Shown here: in pieces, positions 14,664 to 23,027 of the stretch
Layout of the letters: each line of letters starts with the position of its first letter
Numbering within the stretch: position 1 is the stretch's first letter
From: Candidatus Allofournierella merdavium
Lineage (GTDB): Bacteria; Bacillota; Clostridia; Oscillospirales; Ruminococcaceae
NCBI GenBank assembly: GCA_019118765.1
Contig: DWYI01000008.1
Coordinates: forward strand, 1 to 64,000
Length of the DNA: 64,000 nt
Direction of reading: 5' to 3'
Notes under the pieces: generated by a model
What the model was told of the DNA's origin: nothing
The model's database searches: none
What the model saw: the letters and a program-made list of their open reading frames with translations, nothing else
Program-made: the position numbers and the translations under genes

Positions 14664-15710
14664 TCACTCCTTGTCCCACACCTTGCGGAACACCCGCAGC
14701 AGGTTGCCGCCCAGCACCTTTTTGATGTCCTCTTCGCCAAAGCCCCGGGCCAGCATGTGATCCACCAGGTTGTCCCACTCGTCGAAGTAGTTGAAGCCCT
14801 GCACATGCTTCTGGTAGCCGCTGAACTTGCCGAACCAGTGGGGGCAGGTGCGCTCGAACTCCACCCGGCCCATCAGATAGTCCAGGGTGGGGCGCTTCCA
14901 GCGGTCGGTGCCGATGCCCACATAGTCGATGCCCACCAGGTCGGCCACATGCTCGATGTGGTCGATGAACCGGTCCACCGTGGGCCAGCTGCTCTGGTCC
15001 TCGTTGCACATCACGCTATGGGGGCACAGGCCGATCACACCGCCCTTGGCCGCCAGGGCTTTGATCTGCTCGTCGTTGGCGTTGCGGGTGTGCTTTGCCA
15101 CGTCGTAGCAGGAGGAGTGGGAGAAGATCACCGGGTCGGCGGAGACGGCGATGGCGTCCAGCGAGGTCTTGCGCCCCGCGTGGGACAGGTCGATCAGCAT
15201 GCCCACCCGGTTCATCTCGTAGATGCACTGCTCGCCGAAGCGGCTCAGGCCGGTGTCGTCGCTCACAAAGGCGCCGGAACCGATGAAACTCTGCTGGTTG
15301 TAGGTCAGCTGCACGATCTTCAGCCCCAGGCGGTTGAGAAGCGAGATGTAACGCAGGTCCTGCTCAAAGCAGAAGGCCCCCTGGGTGCTCATGATCACCG
15401 CCAGCTTGCCCTCGGCCTTGGCCCGCAGGATGTCCGCCGCGCTGGTGGCGATGATCACCTTGTCCGGGCAGGTCTCCTCCAACAGGTAATACTGGTGGAT
15501 GGCCTTGCAGCAGTCGGTGAAGTTGCTGGGGTAGTTGTCGTCCACGATGGTGGTGCTGATGGCGCTCACGCCGCCCTCCAGAAGGATGTCCACGATGCTG
15601 TGGCCCGGCGCGCACTCAAAGGGCGGGTCGGTGAACAGGCCGTGAAACAGTGAGTCGATGGCGCAGCTCTCCTTTAAAATACGGGCCGCGTCGGCGGATG
15701 CGTTGCTCAT
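14664..15710 (-). CDS. M19 membrane-dipeptidase family protein with altered metal site
   Basis: 348 aa, full-length M19 TIM-barrel. Two of the zinc histidines are present (IDLSHAG, about residues 178-184; IFSHSSCYD, about 200) and the late Asp in VGIGTDRWK, but the N-terminal HxD ligands (normally DGHND) are replaced by IDSLFHG and the bridging Glu region reads STQGAFC. A conventional binuclear centre is therefore doubtful; it may bind one metal or have shifted ligands. Opens the leftward peptidase operon. No signal peptide. Role is probably hydrolysis of L-D or D-D dipeptides, but activity needs proof. Confidence 0.83.
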   Translation of the reverse strand: MSNASADAARILKESCAIDSLFHGLFTDPPFECAPGHSIVDILLEGGVSAISTTIVDDNYPSNFTDCCKAIHQYYLLEETCPDKVIIATSAADILRAKAEGKLAVIMSTQGAFCFEQDLRYISLLNRLGLKIVQLTYNQQSFIGSGAFVSDDTGLSRFGEQCIYEMNRVGMLIDLSHAGRKTSLDAIAVSADPVIFSHSSCYDVAKHTRNANDEQIKALAAKGGVIGLCPHSVMCNEDQSSWPTVDRFIDHIEHVADLVGIDYVGIGTDRWKRPTLDYLMGRVEFERTCPHWFGKFSGYQKHVQGFNYFDEWDNLVDHMLARGFGEEDIKKVLGGNLLRVFRKVWDKE

Positions 15711-16059
15711 GGTTTACCCTCCTTGCAATGGCCTCTCCGGCCACACTTTTGTACCATTATTTCATAACTTTGAGTGAAAATCAATATAGAATAATATATG
15801 ATATTTTACGACTTTAAACTGATAAACTTTGTGCATATGAACATTGACAAACTGCATTTTTATGATTACAATAAAAGCAATTTAGCGGCGAAAACAGAGG
15901 GGATTTCGCATATTTTATCACCGCGCGGGCCGGGCGATGACGAAAAAACGCGCCGGGGCGCACCCGCCTCCTCCCCGCGCCGGAAAGAATATACACATCA
16001 ATATAAAATATATGATTTTCCGGGGCCGGGGCCCCGGGGCGACAAGGAGGGAACGACGG
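15711..16059. promoter_or_regulatory. Divergent intergenic region with a strong rightward promoter
   Basis: AT-rich 349-bp gap between the peptidase operon and the first TPR gene. Rightward: TTGACA (15844-15849), 17-base spacer, TACAAT (15867-15872), giving a leader of about 180 nt; a second AT-rich box TATAAA at about 16002 may be another -10. The leftward promoter for the peptidases is not obvious in the AT-rich stretch 15745-15800. An open reading frame across this gap (from 15798) overlaps the promoter and has no ribosome site; I reject it. Confidence 0.7.
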
Positions 16060-16869
16060 ATGAAGTTTGTGTTCAACCCGCAGAAGAACGAGCAGGCGCG
16101 CACGATCCTGATGATGCGCCCCACCGTGGCCGAGGCCAGGGCCGCCCTGGAAAAGGACGACACCGACGCGGCGGCGCTCTATGCCCTGGGCACGGCGCTG
16201 TCACTGGAAAAGGACTATGAGGGCGCCATCGAGGCCCACAGCCGGGGCATTGCGTTTGCCCCCTTCTACGCGCCCAACTACTTCGGCCGCGGCCGGCGGC
16301 ACAGCGCGTCGGGCCATTTCTGGCAGGCGGTGGCGGATTTCACGGTGGCCATCCACCTGGACTCCTCCAACTGGATCTACTGGTACTACCGGGCCACCAC
16401 CCTGAACATGAACGGCCATGTGGAGGAATCGCTGGACGATTTCACCCGCTGCATCTCCCTCACCGCGCCGGAAGAGCACTACCCCCTGGCGGACTGGCTG
16501 TACACCTCCAACGTGGAGTTGGGCCGCTACGCCGAGGCCGAGAAGAGCCTCGATCTGGTGGACGCCTCGGTGGAGGCCCCGCAGATGGACTACGGCTACC
16601 GCCGCTCGGTGCTGCTGTACAAGGGGCTGGTGAGCCCGGAGGAGTTCATCGACATTCCGCTGCTGGAGAAAAACGTGCTGCCCCAGAAGGACCGGGTGCG
16701 GCTGGAGCTCAACGGCCTGTATTACAGCCTGTACTGCTACTGGATGGTCCACGGCGAGCCGGAAAAGGCCGCCGACGCCATCCGGGAGCTGATGAAGGTG
16801 GCCTATCCCGGCACGTTCGCCCACACCAAGGCGATCCCCATTGCAAAGAGGCTGGGGATCCTGCCCTGA
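16060..16869 (+). CDS. TPR protein, tandem paralogue 1
   Basis: 269 aa from the ATG at 16060 after AAGGAGGG. Soluble; degenerate tetratricopeptide repeats (ALYALGTALSLEKDYEGAIEAHSRGIAFAP about residues 36-65; GHFWQAVADFTVAIHLDSSNWIYWYYRATTLNMNGHVEESLDDFTRCI about 85-130) and a conserved tail ending YPGTFAHTKAIPIAKRLGIL. Two close paralogues follow (17018, 17904). Likely a protein-binding scaffold; function unknown. Lies between divergent peptidases and the peptide transporter. It is the most divergent of the three (FIDIPLLEKNVL replaces FIEPDMKDKVL). Confidence 0.85.
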   Translation: MKFVFNPQKNEQARTILMMRPTVAEARAALEKDDTDAAALYALGTALSLEKDYEGAIEAHSRGIAFAPFYAPNYFGRGRRHSASGHFWQAVADFTVAIHLDSSNWIYWYYRATTLNMNGHVEESLDDFTRCISLTAPEEHYPLADWLYTSNVELGRYAEAEKSLDLVDASVEAPQMDYGYRRSVLLYKGLVSPEEFIDIPLLEKNVLPQKDRVRLELNGLYYSLYCYWMVHGEPEKAADAIRELMKVAYPGTFAHTKAIPIAKRLGILP

Positions 16870-16914
16870 GCGGGCGCTGAAAACAGCATACGACACAGCA
16901 AGGACTGAACAAAG

Positions 16915-16960
16915 GCGTTTGGATCCGCATGAACACGATGCGCTCTGGACGCTTTTTTTT
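16915..16960 (+). terminator. Terminator or attenuator after TPR paralogue 1
   Basis: Imperfect stem (16915-16930 with 16938-16952) containing several G-T pairs, followed by eight Ts. May reduce rather than stop transcription into the next paralogue, which lacks a clear promoter of its own. Confidence 0.65.
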
Positions 16961-17017
16961 TAAAGACCCCGCGTCCCCGCGCGGGCTGTACGACAAGGAC
17001 CGCAGGAGGTGCGAGGA

Positions 17018-17824
17018 ATGAAATTCGTCTTCAATCAAAAGAAAAACGATCACAACCGCGAGATGCTGATGATGCAGCCCACCGTGGCCGAGGCGAAGGC
17101 CGCGCTGGAAAAGGACGACACCGACGCCTACGCCTGGTACGTCTACGGCAAGGCGCTGTCGCTGGAAAAGCGCTACGACGAGGCCATCGAGGCCCACAGC
17201 CAGGGCATCGTGTACGACCCCTTCTACGCCCCCAACTACTTCGGGCGGGGCGGCAAGCTCAGCACCACCGGCCACTTCTGGGGCGCTTTGGCGGACTACA
17301 CCATGGCCATCCATCTGGATTCCTCCAACTGGCTGTACTGGTATTACCGGGCCACCACCCTGAACCTGGCGGGGCATCTGGAGGAGTCCATCGACGACTT
17401 CCGCCAGTGCATGAAGGTGTCCGACCCGTCGGAGCACTACCCCCTGATCCACTGGATCTACTCCACCTATGTGGAGATGGGCCAGTACGACAAGGCGGAA
17501 AAGAGCCTGGAAGGGGTGGACGCCACCATCGAACCCCCGCAGATGGATTACGGCTACTGCCGCACGGTGCGCCTGTACAAAGGGATGGTCAAGCCGGAGG
17601 AATTCATCGAGCCGGACATGAAGGACAAGGTGCTGCCCCGGGAAAAGCGGGTGGAACTGGAGCAGAACACCATGTATTACGGGCTGTACTGCTACTGGAT
17701 GGTGCACGGCCAGCCGGACAAGGCCGCCGAGGCCATCAAAAAGCTGCTGCCCATCGCCTATCCCGGCGCCTTCGGCTACACCAAGTCCATTCCCATCGCC
17801 AAACGGCTGGGCCTTTTGAAATAA
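17018..17824 (+). CDS. TPR protein, tandem paralogue 2
   Basis: 268 aa from the ATG at 17018 after GCAGGAGG; an in-frame GTG nine bases upstream overlaps the ribosome site. Same architecture as its neighbours: N-terminal MKFVFNQKKN, MMQPTVAEAKAALEKDDTDA, two central TPR-like helical pairs and tail YPGAFGYTKSIPIAKRLGLL. Closer to paralogue 3 than to paralogue 1 through the FIEPDMKDKVLPRE segment. Duplication kept the reading length almost unchanged, which suggests that all three are functional. Confidence 0.85.
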   Translation: MKFVFNQKKNDHNREMLMMQPTVAEAKAALEKDDTDAYAWYVYGKALSLEKRYDEAIEAHSQGIVYDPFYAPNYFGRGGKLSTTGHFWGALADYTMAIHLDSSNWLYWYYRATTLNLAGHLEESIDDFRQCMKVSDPSEHYPLIHWIYSTYVEMGQYDKAEKSLEGVDATIEPPQMDYGYCRTVRLYKGMVKPEEFIEPDMKDKVLPREKRVELEQNTMYYGLYCYWMVHGQPDKAAEAIKKLLPIAYPGAFGYTKSIPIAKRLGLLK

Positions 17825-17903
17825 GGCACGAAACACGCAATCGGCCCGATGCGCCCCGCACGCCGGGGCGGCGCGGCTGAAAATACGACAGGAGGCTGTT
17901 GAA

Positions 17904-18713
17904 ATGAAATTCGTCTACAACGAAGCCAAGAACGAGGAGATGCGTCATATTCTGATGATGCAGCCCACCATCGAGGAGGCCAAGGCCAAGGTGGACAAGG
18001 ACGACACCGACGCCCGGGCGCTGTACGAGTACGGCACCGCCCTGGGCAACGCCGGCCGCTACGAGGAGGCCATCGAGGTGTACAGCCAGGGCATCGCCTT
18101 TGATCCCTTCTACGCCCCCAACTACTTCGGCCGGGGCCGCAAGCTGAACACCACCGGCCACTTCTGGCAGGCGGTGGCGGACTTCACCGTGGCCATCCAC
18201 CTGGATTCCGACTGCTGGACCTACTGGTACTACCGCGCCACCACCCTGAACCTGGCGGGCCACATCGAGGAGTCCATCGACGACTTCCGCCAGTGCATGA
18301 AGCTGTCCAACCCCGCCGAGCACTACCCCCTGATCCACTGGATCTACACCTCCTATGTGGAGCTGGGCAAGTTCGACGAGGCAGAGAAGTGCCTCGATCT
18401 GATCGACGCCACCGTGGAGCCTCCCAAGATGGACTACGGCTACTGCCGCGTGGTGCGGCTGTACAAGGGCCTGGTGAAGCCCGAGGAGTTCATCGAGCCG
18501 GACATGAAGGACAAGGTGCTGCCCCGGGAGAACCGGGTGAACCTGGAAAAGAACGGCATGTACTACGGCCTGTACTGCTACTGGACGCTGCACGGCGAGC
18601 CCGAGAAGGCTGCCGACGCCCTGCGGGAGCTGATGAAGGTGGCCTATCCCGGCGCCTTCGGCTACACCAAGGGCCTGGCGGCGGCCAAGAAGCTGGGCAT
18701 CGTCAAGGAATAA
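17904..18713 (+). CDS. TPR protein, tandem paralogue 3
   Basis: 269 aa from the ATG at 17904 after AGGAGG. N-terminus MKFVYNEAKNEEMRHILMMQPT matches the other two, followed by TPR helices and the FIEPDMKDKVLPRE insert. Only 79 bases from paralogue 2, with a GC-rich hairpin but no T-run between them, so they are likely co-transcribed; RidA follows 19 bases downstream. No enzyme motif seen. The gene-order link to peptide uptake is the only clue to function. Confidence 0.85.
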   Translation: MKFVYNEAKNEEMRHILMMQPTIEEAKAKVDKDDTDARALYEYGTALGNAGRYEEAIEVYSQGIAFDPFYAPNYFGRGRKLNTTGHFWQAVADFTVAIHLDSDCWTYWYYRATTLNLAGHIEESIDDFRQCMKLSNPAEHYPLIHWIYTSYVELGKFDEAEKCLDLIDATVEPPKMDYGYCRVVRLYKGLVKPEEFIEPDMKDKVLPRENRVNLEKNGMYYGLYCYWTLHGEPEKAADALRELMKVAYPGAFGYTKGLAAAKKLGIVKE

Positions 18714-18732
18714 GCCTGTGAGGAGCGAGACC

Positions 18733-19077
18733 ATGATCGAATACATCGACCCGGCGCCCACCTTTGCCCGCGCCGTCAAACACAACGGGGTGATCTACTT
18801 CAGCGGCCATGTGGACGGCCAGAAGCACGACACCATCGCCGGCCAGACCAAGGCTCTGTGCGAGCGCTATGAGCAGCTGCTGGAACAGCACGGCAGCGAC
18901 AAGGACCACATGCTGTTCGTCACCATCTACATCTCCGACCTCTCGCTGAAAGAGGAGATGAACGCCGTGTGGGACGCCTGGCTGAACCCCGGCCACGCCC
19001 CCGCCCGGGTCTGCGTGGAAGCGAAGATCCCCGAGGGATACTTCCTGGAAATGAACGTCGTGGCGGCGCTGAAATAA
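18733..19077 (+). CDS. RidA/YjgF family protein
   Basis: 114 aa from the ATG at 18733 after GAGGAG; an in-frame GTG at 18718 covers the ribosome site. RidA fold: YFSGHVDGQ near the N-terminus, QTKALCERYEQLLEQHGSDKDHMLFVTIYISD and the signature Arg in PARVCVEAKIPEG. Classic RidA proteins hydrolyse reactive enamine/imine intermediates made by PLP enzymes during Ser/Thr or D-amino-acid breakdown. Beside amino-acid deacylase and peptidase genes this role fits. Followed by a terminator. Subfamily (RidA versus Rid1-7) not resolved. Confidence 0.85.
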   Translation: MIEYIDPAPTFARAVKHNGVIYFSGHVDGQKHDTIAGQTKALCERYEQLLEQHGSDKDHMLFVTIYISDLSLKEEMNAVWDAWLNPGHAPARVCVEAKIPEGYFLEMNVVAALK

Positions 19078-19097
19078 CGCCACAAACGCGGGAAAAG

Positions 19098-19131
19098 CGC
19101 CCCGGAGGGCTGCTTCCGGGGCGTTTTTTTT
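19098..19131 (+). terminator. Terminator after ridA
   Basis: Perfect 9-bp stem (19098-19106 with 19115-19123) followed by eight Ts. No convincing promoter is seen between here and the transporter at 19203, so read-through may supply the transporter genes. Confidence 0.85.
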
Positions 19132-19202
19132 CCCTTCCCTTGAAAACCGGCCCGGCGGGCGCGCCCCCCGGGAAACCATAAAAAGATTGCGGGAGAGAAA
19201 CC

Positions 19203-20135
19203 ATGCTCAGATACATCGCAAAACGACTGCTGCAGCTCATCCCCACGCTGCTGCTGGTATCCATCATCGTATTTTTGATGGTCCGGATCATCCCCGGCGA
19301 CCCCATCACCCTGCTGTACGGTGTGTCCGAGAGCGGCGGCACCAGCGAGGAATACCTGGACGCCATGCGGGATAAGTACGGCCTGAACGATCCGCTGATC
19401 GTGCAGTATTTCCGGTGGATCACGGGCTTTGTCCAGGGGGACATGGGGACCTCCCTGCGCACCCACAAGACCATTCTGGAGGAGCTGACCAACCGCTACC
19501 CCTACACCGTCACCCTGGCGGTGGGCGGCACGGTGGTGGGTTCCATCATCGGCGTCATATGCGGCATCATCGCGGCCACCTTCCACAACAAGGCGGGGGA
19601 TAACATCGTCATGGTCATCTCCATGGTGGCGGTGTCTGTGCCATCCTTCTTTTTGGCGATGCTGCTGATGCTCTATTTCTGCCTGCATCTGGGGGTGCTG
19701 CCAAGCCTGGGGCTGCGAAGCTGGCGGCACGCCATACTGCCCATCGCAACGCTGGGCCTCGGGGCGGTGGGCATGATCGCCCGCACCACCCGCTCCTCCA
19801 TGCTGGATGTCATCAACCAGGACTACATCCGCACCGCCCGTGCCTACGGCACCTCCAAGTTCAAGATCATCACCCAGTACGCCTTTAAGAACGCCCTAAT
19901 CCCCGTGCTCACCGCCATCGGCCTGCGCTTCGGCAGCCTGCTGGCCGGCGCGGCGCTGGTGGAGACCATCTTCACCATCCAGGGCATCGGCAGCTTTCTG
20001 GTGGACAGCGTGAACGGCCGCGACTACCCCGCCATCCAGAGCACGGTGCTGGTGCTGGCCGCCTCCTTCGTGATCGTGAACACACTGGTGGACATCATCT
20101 ACGGCCTGGTGGACCCCCGGGTCAAATACGATTGA
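19203..20135 (+). CDS. dppB: Peptide ABC transporter permease, DppB/OppB type
   Basis: 310 aa, six membrane helices; N-terminal MLRYIAKRLLQLIPTLLLVSIIVFLMVRIIPGDP is the DppB hallmark, and the ATPase-contacting EAA loop reads YIRTARAYGTSKFKIITQYAFKNALIP (about residues 215-241). Forms the membrane channel with DppC for import of di- or oligopeptides. First gene of a five-gene transporter operon, 12 bases before dppC. GGGAGAG upstream of the ATG. Confidence 0.93.
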   Translation: MLRYIAKRLLQLIPTLLLVSIIVFLMVRIIPGDPITLLYGVSESGGTSEEYLDAMRDKYGLNDPLIVQYFRWITGFVQGDMGTSLRTHKTILEELTNRYPYTVTLAVGGTVVGSIIGVICGIIAATFHNKAGDNIVMVISMVAVSVPSFFLAMLLMLYFCLHLGVLPSLGLRSWRHAILPIATLGLGAVGMIARTTRSSMLDVINQDYIRTARAYGTSKFKIITQYAFKNALIPVLTAIGLRFGSLLAGAALVETIFTIQGIGSFLVDSVNGRDYPAIQSTVLVLAASFVIVNTLVDIIYGLVDPRVKYD

Positions 20136-20147
20136 GGAGGCAGCGCA

Positions 20148-20987
20148 ATGAAATCACCCATCGTTCGGCGCTTTTTGAAGCGCAAGGTTTCCATCATCGG
20201 CCTGGTGGTGCTGCTGATCTTTTTCCTGATGGCCCTCGTCGGGCCCTTCCTGTGCAGCTATGATCCCCTGGCGCAGGACACCTCCCTCATCAGCAAAGGC
20301 CCCAGCGCCGCCCACTGGTTCGGCACCGACTACCTGGGTCGCGACACCTTCACCCGCATCGTCTACGGCGCCCGGGTGTCCCTTTCCATCAGCTTCGCGG
20401 GGGTGTTCTCCGGCTGCTTTGTGGGCATCATCCTGGGCGTGTGCGCCGGCTACTTCGGCGGCGTGGCGGACGCCATCATCTCCCGCGTGATCGACGTGCT
20501 GCTGGCCTTCCCGGGCCTGCTTCTGGCCATCGTCATCGTGGCCATCCTGGGCAACGGCACCCAGAACACCGTCATCGCCATCGCGGTGTTCGCGGTGCCC
20601 TCCATCGCCCGCATGGTGCGCGGCGTGGTCATCTCCAACAAGGATTCCCAGTACATCGGCGCGGCCAAGGTGATGGGCGAGTCCAACGCCCAGATCATCC
20701 TCACCCACATCATCCCCAACTCGGTGTCCCAGATCATCGTCAACGTCACGCTGAATCTGGGCAGCGCCATCCTGACCTCCTCCTCCCTGTCCTTTCTGGG
20801 CATGGGCGTGCAGCCCCCCAGCCCGGAGTGGGGCGCCATGCTCAACAAGGCCAAAGAGGTCATCCGCACAAACCCCTGGGAGGCCATCTTCCCCGGCCTG
20901 GTCATCACCCTGGTGGTGATGAGTTTCAGCCTGGTGGGCGACGGCCTGCGGGACGCGCTGGACCCCAAACTGAAGAATGTATCCTGA
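20148..20987 (+). CDS. dppC: Peptide ABC transporter permease, DppC/OppC type
   Basis: 279 aa with an N-terminal helix (VSIIGLVVLLIFFLMALVGPFL), the family signature HWFGTDYLGRDTFTRIVYGARVSL (about residues 59-81) and the EAA loop YIGAAKVMGESNAQIILTHIIPNS. Pairs with DppB. Strong GAGGAGG site upstream. Its TGA is directly followed by an in-frame ATG of dppD, although that is probably not the dppD start. Confidence 0.93.
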   Translation: MKSPIVRRFLKRKVSIIGLVVLLIFFLMALVGPFLCSYDPLAQDTSLISKGPSAAHWFGTDYLGRDTFTRIVYGARVSLSISFAGVFSGCFVGIILGVCAGYFGGVADAIISRVIDVLLAFPGLLLAIVIVAILGNGTQNTVIAIAVFAVPSIARMVRGVVISNKDSQYIGAAKVMGESNAQIILTHIIPNSVSQIIVNVTLNLGSAILTSSSLSFLGMGVQPPSPEWGAMLNKAKEVIRTNPWEAIFPGLVITLVVMSFSLVGDGLRDALDPKLKNVS

Positions 20988-21011
20988 ATGCGGACGAAAG
21001 AGAGAATGGCT

Positions 21012-22001
21012 ATGCAAGAAACGGTATTGCAGGTGAGGAACCTGAAGACCTATTTTTACACGGAGGAGGGCACCGTCCCCGCGGTGGACGGCTTGGACTT
21101 CGACCTCCACAAGGGCGAGACGCTGGCCATCGTGGGCGAATCCGGCTGCGGCAAAAGCGTCACCAGCCTGTCTATTTTGCGCATCGTGCCCAGCCCGCCG
21201 GGCAAGATCCTGGACGGGGAGATCCTCTATAAGGGCGAGGACCTTTTGAAAAAGACCGAAAAGCAGATGCGCGCCATCCGGGGCAACGAGATCACCATGA
21301 TCTTCCAGGAGCCGCTCACCAGCCTGAACCCGGTGTTCACCATCGGCAAGCAGATCACCGACATCCTGTGCATGCACCAGGGCATGAAGCGCAAAGATGC
21401 CTATGAAAAGGCGGTGGAGATGCTCAAAAAGGTGCGTATCCCCGCGCCGGAAAAGGTGGTCAACGACTACCCCCACCAGCTGTCCGGCGGCATGCGCCAG
21501 CGGGTGATGATCGCCATGGCCCTGGCCTGCAACCCGGGCATCCTCATCGCCGACGAGCCCACCACCGCCCTGGACGTGACCATCCAGGCCCAGATTATGC
21601 ACCTGCTGAGCGATCTGAAGGAAGGGCGGGACACCTCCATCATCCTCATCACCCACGATCTCGGGGTGGTGGCCCAGATCGCCCAGAACGTGATGGTCAT
21701 GTACGCGGGGCAGGCGGTGGAGTACGCCGACGTGAAGAGCATCTTCAAGGACCCGCTGCACCCCTACACCCAGGGGCTTTTGAAGTCGCTGCCGGTGCTG
21801 GGCGAGGAGAAGGATTCCCTTTACAGCATCAAGGGCAACATCCCCAGCCCCAAGGACTACCCCCAGGGCTGCCGCTTCTCGCCCCGGTGCGACAAGGCCT
21901 GCGACAGGTGCCGCAAGAGCCCCCCGCCGCTGACCGCGCTGCCCGACGGGCGCAAGGTGCGCTGCTGGAACTATGTGGGAGGTGAGAGCGATGAACAATG
22001 A
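21012..22001 (+). CDS. dppD: Peptide ABC transporter ATP-binding protein, DppD/OppD type
   Basis: 329 aa from the ATG at 21012, chosen because AAAGAGAG lies seven bases upstream and family members begin a few residues before [10 protein letters not shown]; ATGs at 20988 and 21006 are alternatives. Walker [10 protein letters not shown]-loop [10 protein letters not shown], signature LSGGMRQRV, Walker [14 protein letters not shown]-loop ITHD. The C-terminal oligopeptide-transporter extension has the cysteines [14 protein letters not shown], often an iron-sulphur site in this subfamily. Overlaps dppF by 11 bases. Confidence 0.92.
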   Translation: MQETVLQVRNLKTYFYTEEGTVPAVDGLDFDLHKGETLAIVGESGCGKSVTSLSILRIVPSPPGKILDGEILYKGEDLLKKTEKQMRAIRGNEITMIFQEPLTSLNPVFTIGKQITDILCMHQGMKRKDAYEKAVEMLKKVRIPAPEKVVNDYPHQLSGGMRQRVMIAMALACNPGILIADEPTTALDVTIQAQIMHLLSDLKEGRDTSIILITHDLGVVAQIAQNVMVMYAGQAVEYADVKSIFKDPLHPYTQGLLKSLPVLGEEKDSLYSIKGNIPSPKDYPQGCRFSPRCDKACDRCRKSPPPLTALPDGRKVRCWNYVGGESDEQ

Positions 22002-22974
22002 CGTGCTGCTGGAAGTGAAGGACCTGAAGGTCTACTACCCGGTCAAGACCAAATCGCTGATCCCCCGCAAGGCCTGGGTCAAGGCGGTGGACGGCGTCAG
22101 CTTCCAGGTGCGCCGCAAGGAGGCCTTCGGCATCGTGGGCGAATCGGGCTGCGGCAAGTCCACCACCGGCCACGCCATCGTGGGCCTGCTGAAGGCCACC
22201 GCCGGCGACATCCTCTACGAGGGCGAGTCGCTGGTGAACAGCAAGGGGGCCCTGAGCCGCGAGCGGGCCAAAAAACTGCAGATCATCTTCCAGGACCCCT
22301 ATTCCTCCCTGGATTCCCGCTTCACCGTGGGCCGCTGCATCCGCGAGCCGCTGGACGTGCACAAGATCGGCACCCGTGAGGAGCGCAACGCCCGGGTGGA
22401 GGAGCTGATGCGGGAGGTGGGCCTCAACCACGAGCAGATCACCCGCTACCCCCACGAGTTCTCCGGCGGCCAGCGCCAGCGCATCGGCATCGCCCGGGCC
22501 CTGGCCCTCAACCCCGGCCTCATCATCTGCGACGAGCCGGTGAGCGCGCTGGACGTGTCCATCCAGGCGCAGATTTTGAACCTGATGCAGGAACTCAAGG
22601 AGAAACACGGCCTGACCTACATCTTCATCTCCCACAACCTGAGCGTGGTGCATCACCTGTGCGACCGCATCGCCGTGATGTACCTGGGCAACGTGGTGGA
22701 GATCGCCGACAAAAAACAACTCTTTGAGGACCCCCGCCATCCCTACACCAAGGCCCTGCTGGACGCCATCCCCGTGCCCGACCCCGAGCGGGTGACCATG
22801 AGCGGCGAGCTGGAGGGCGACGTGCCCAGCCCGCTGAACCCGCCCAGCGGCTGCTGCTTCCACACCCGCTGCAAGTTTGCCACCGAGCGCTGCGGCCGGG
22901 AGAAGCCGGCCCTCGCCGAGGTGGGGCCGGGGCACCAGGTGGCCTGCCACCTGTGCGCGGGCAAAACCAACTGA
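21991..22974 (+). CDS. dppF: Peptide ABC transporter ATP-binding protein, DppF/OppF type
   Basis: 327 aa from the ATG at 21991 after GGGAGGTGAG. Walker [13 protein letters not shown]-loop FQDPYSSLDSR, signature FSGGQRQRIGIA, Walker B LIICDEPVSALD, H-loop ISHN, and the C-terminal cysteine extension CCFHTRCKFATERC. Second ATPase of the DppBCDF importer, translationally coupled to dppD. The binding protein follows 53 bases downstream with its own strong ribosome site. Confidence 0.93.
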   Translation: MNNDVLLEVKDLKVYYPVKTKSLIPRKAWVKAVDGVSFQVRRKEAFGIVGESGCGKSTTGHAIVGLLKATAGDILYEGESLVNSKGALSRERAKKLQIIFQDPYSSLDSRFTVGRCIREPLDVHKIGTREERNARVEELMREVGLNHEQITRYPHEFSGGQRQRIGIARALALNPGLIICDEPVSALDVSIQAQILNLMQELKEKHGLTYIFISHNLSVVHHLCDRIAVMYLGNVVEIADKKQLFEDPRHPYTKALLDAIPVPDPERVTMSGELEGDVPSPLNPPSGCCFHTRCKFATERCGREKPALAEVGPGHQVACHLCAGKTN

Positions 22975-23027
22975 TATCTGTTGCCTCACAGGGGTATGGA
23001 TATAAAATGCAAAAAGGAGAGAAAAAC

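Noticed and set aside
12609..15653. Very long open frame (about 1000 codons) on the plus strand opposite the peptidase operon
   Set aside because: It is antisense to three genes with clear motifs; high-GC third positions commonly open long reverse frames. No ribosome site and biased, low-complexity composition.
15798..16220. 140-codon frame upstream of the first TPR gene
   Set aside because: Contains the TTGACA/TACAAT promoter and the ribosome site of the TPR gene; no family resemblance.
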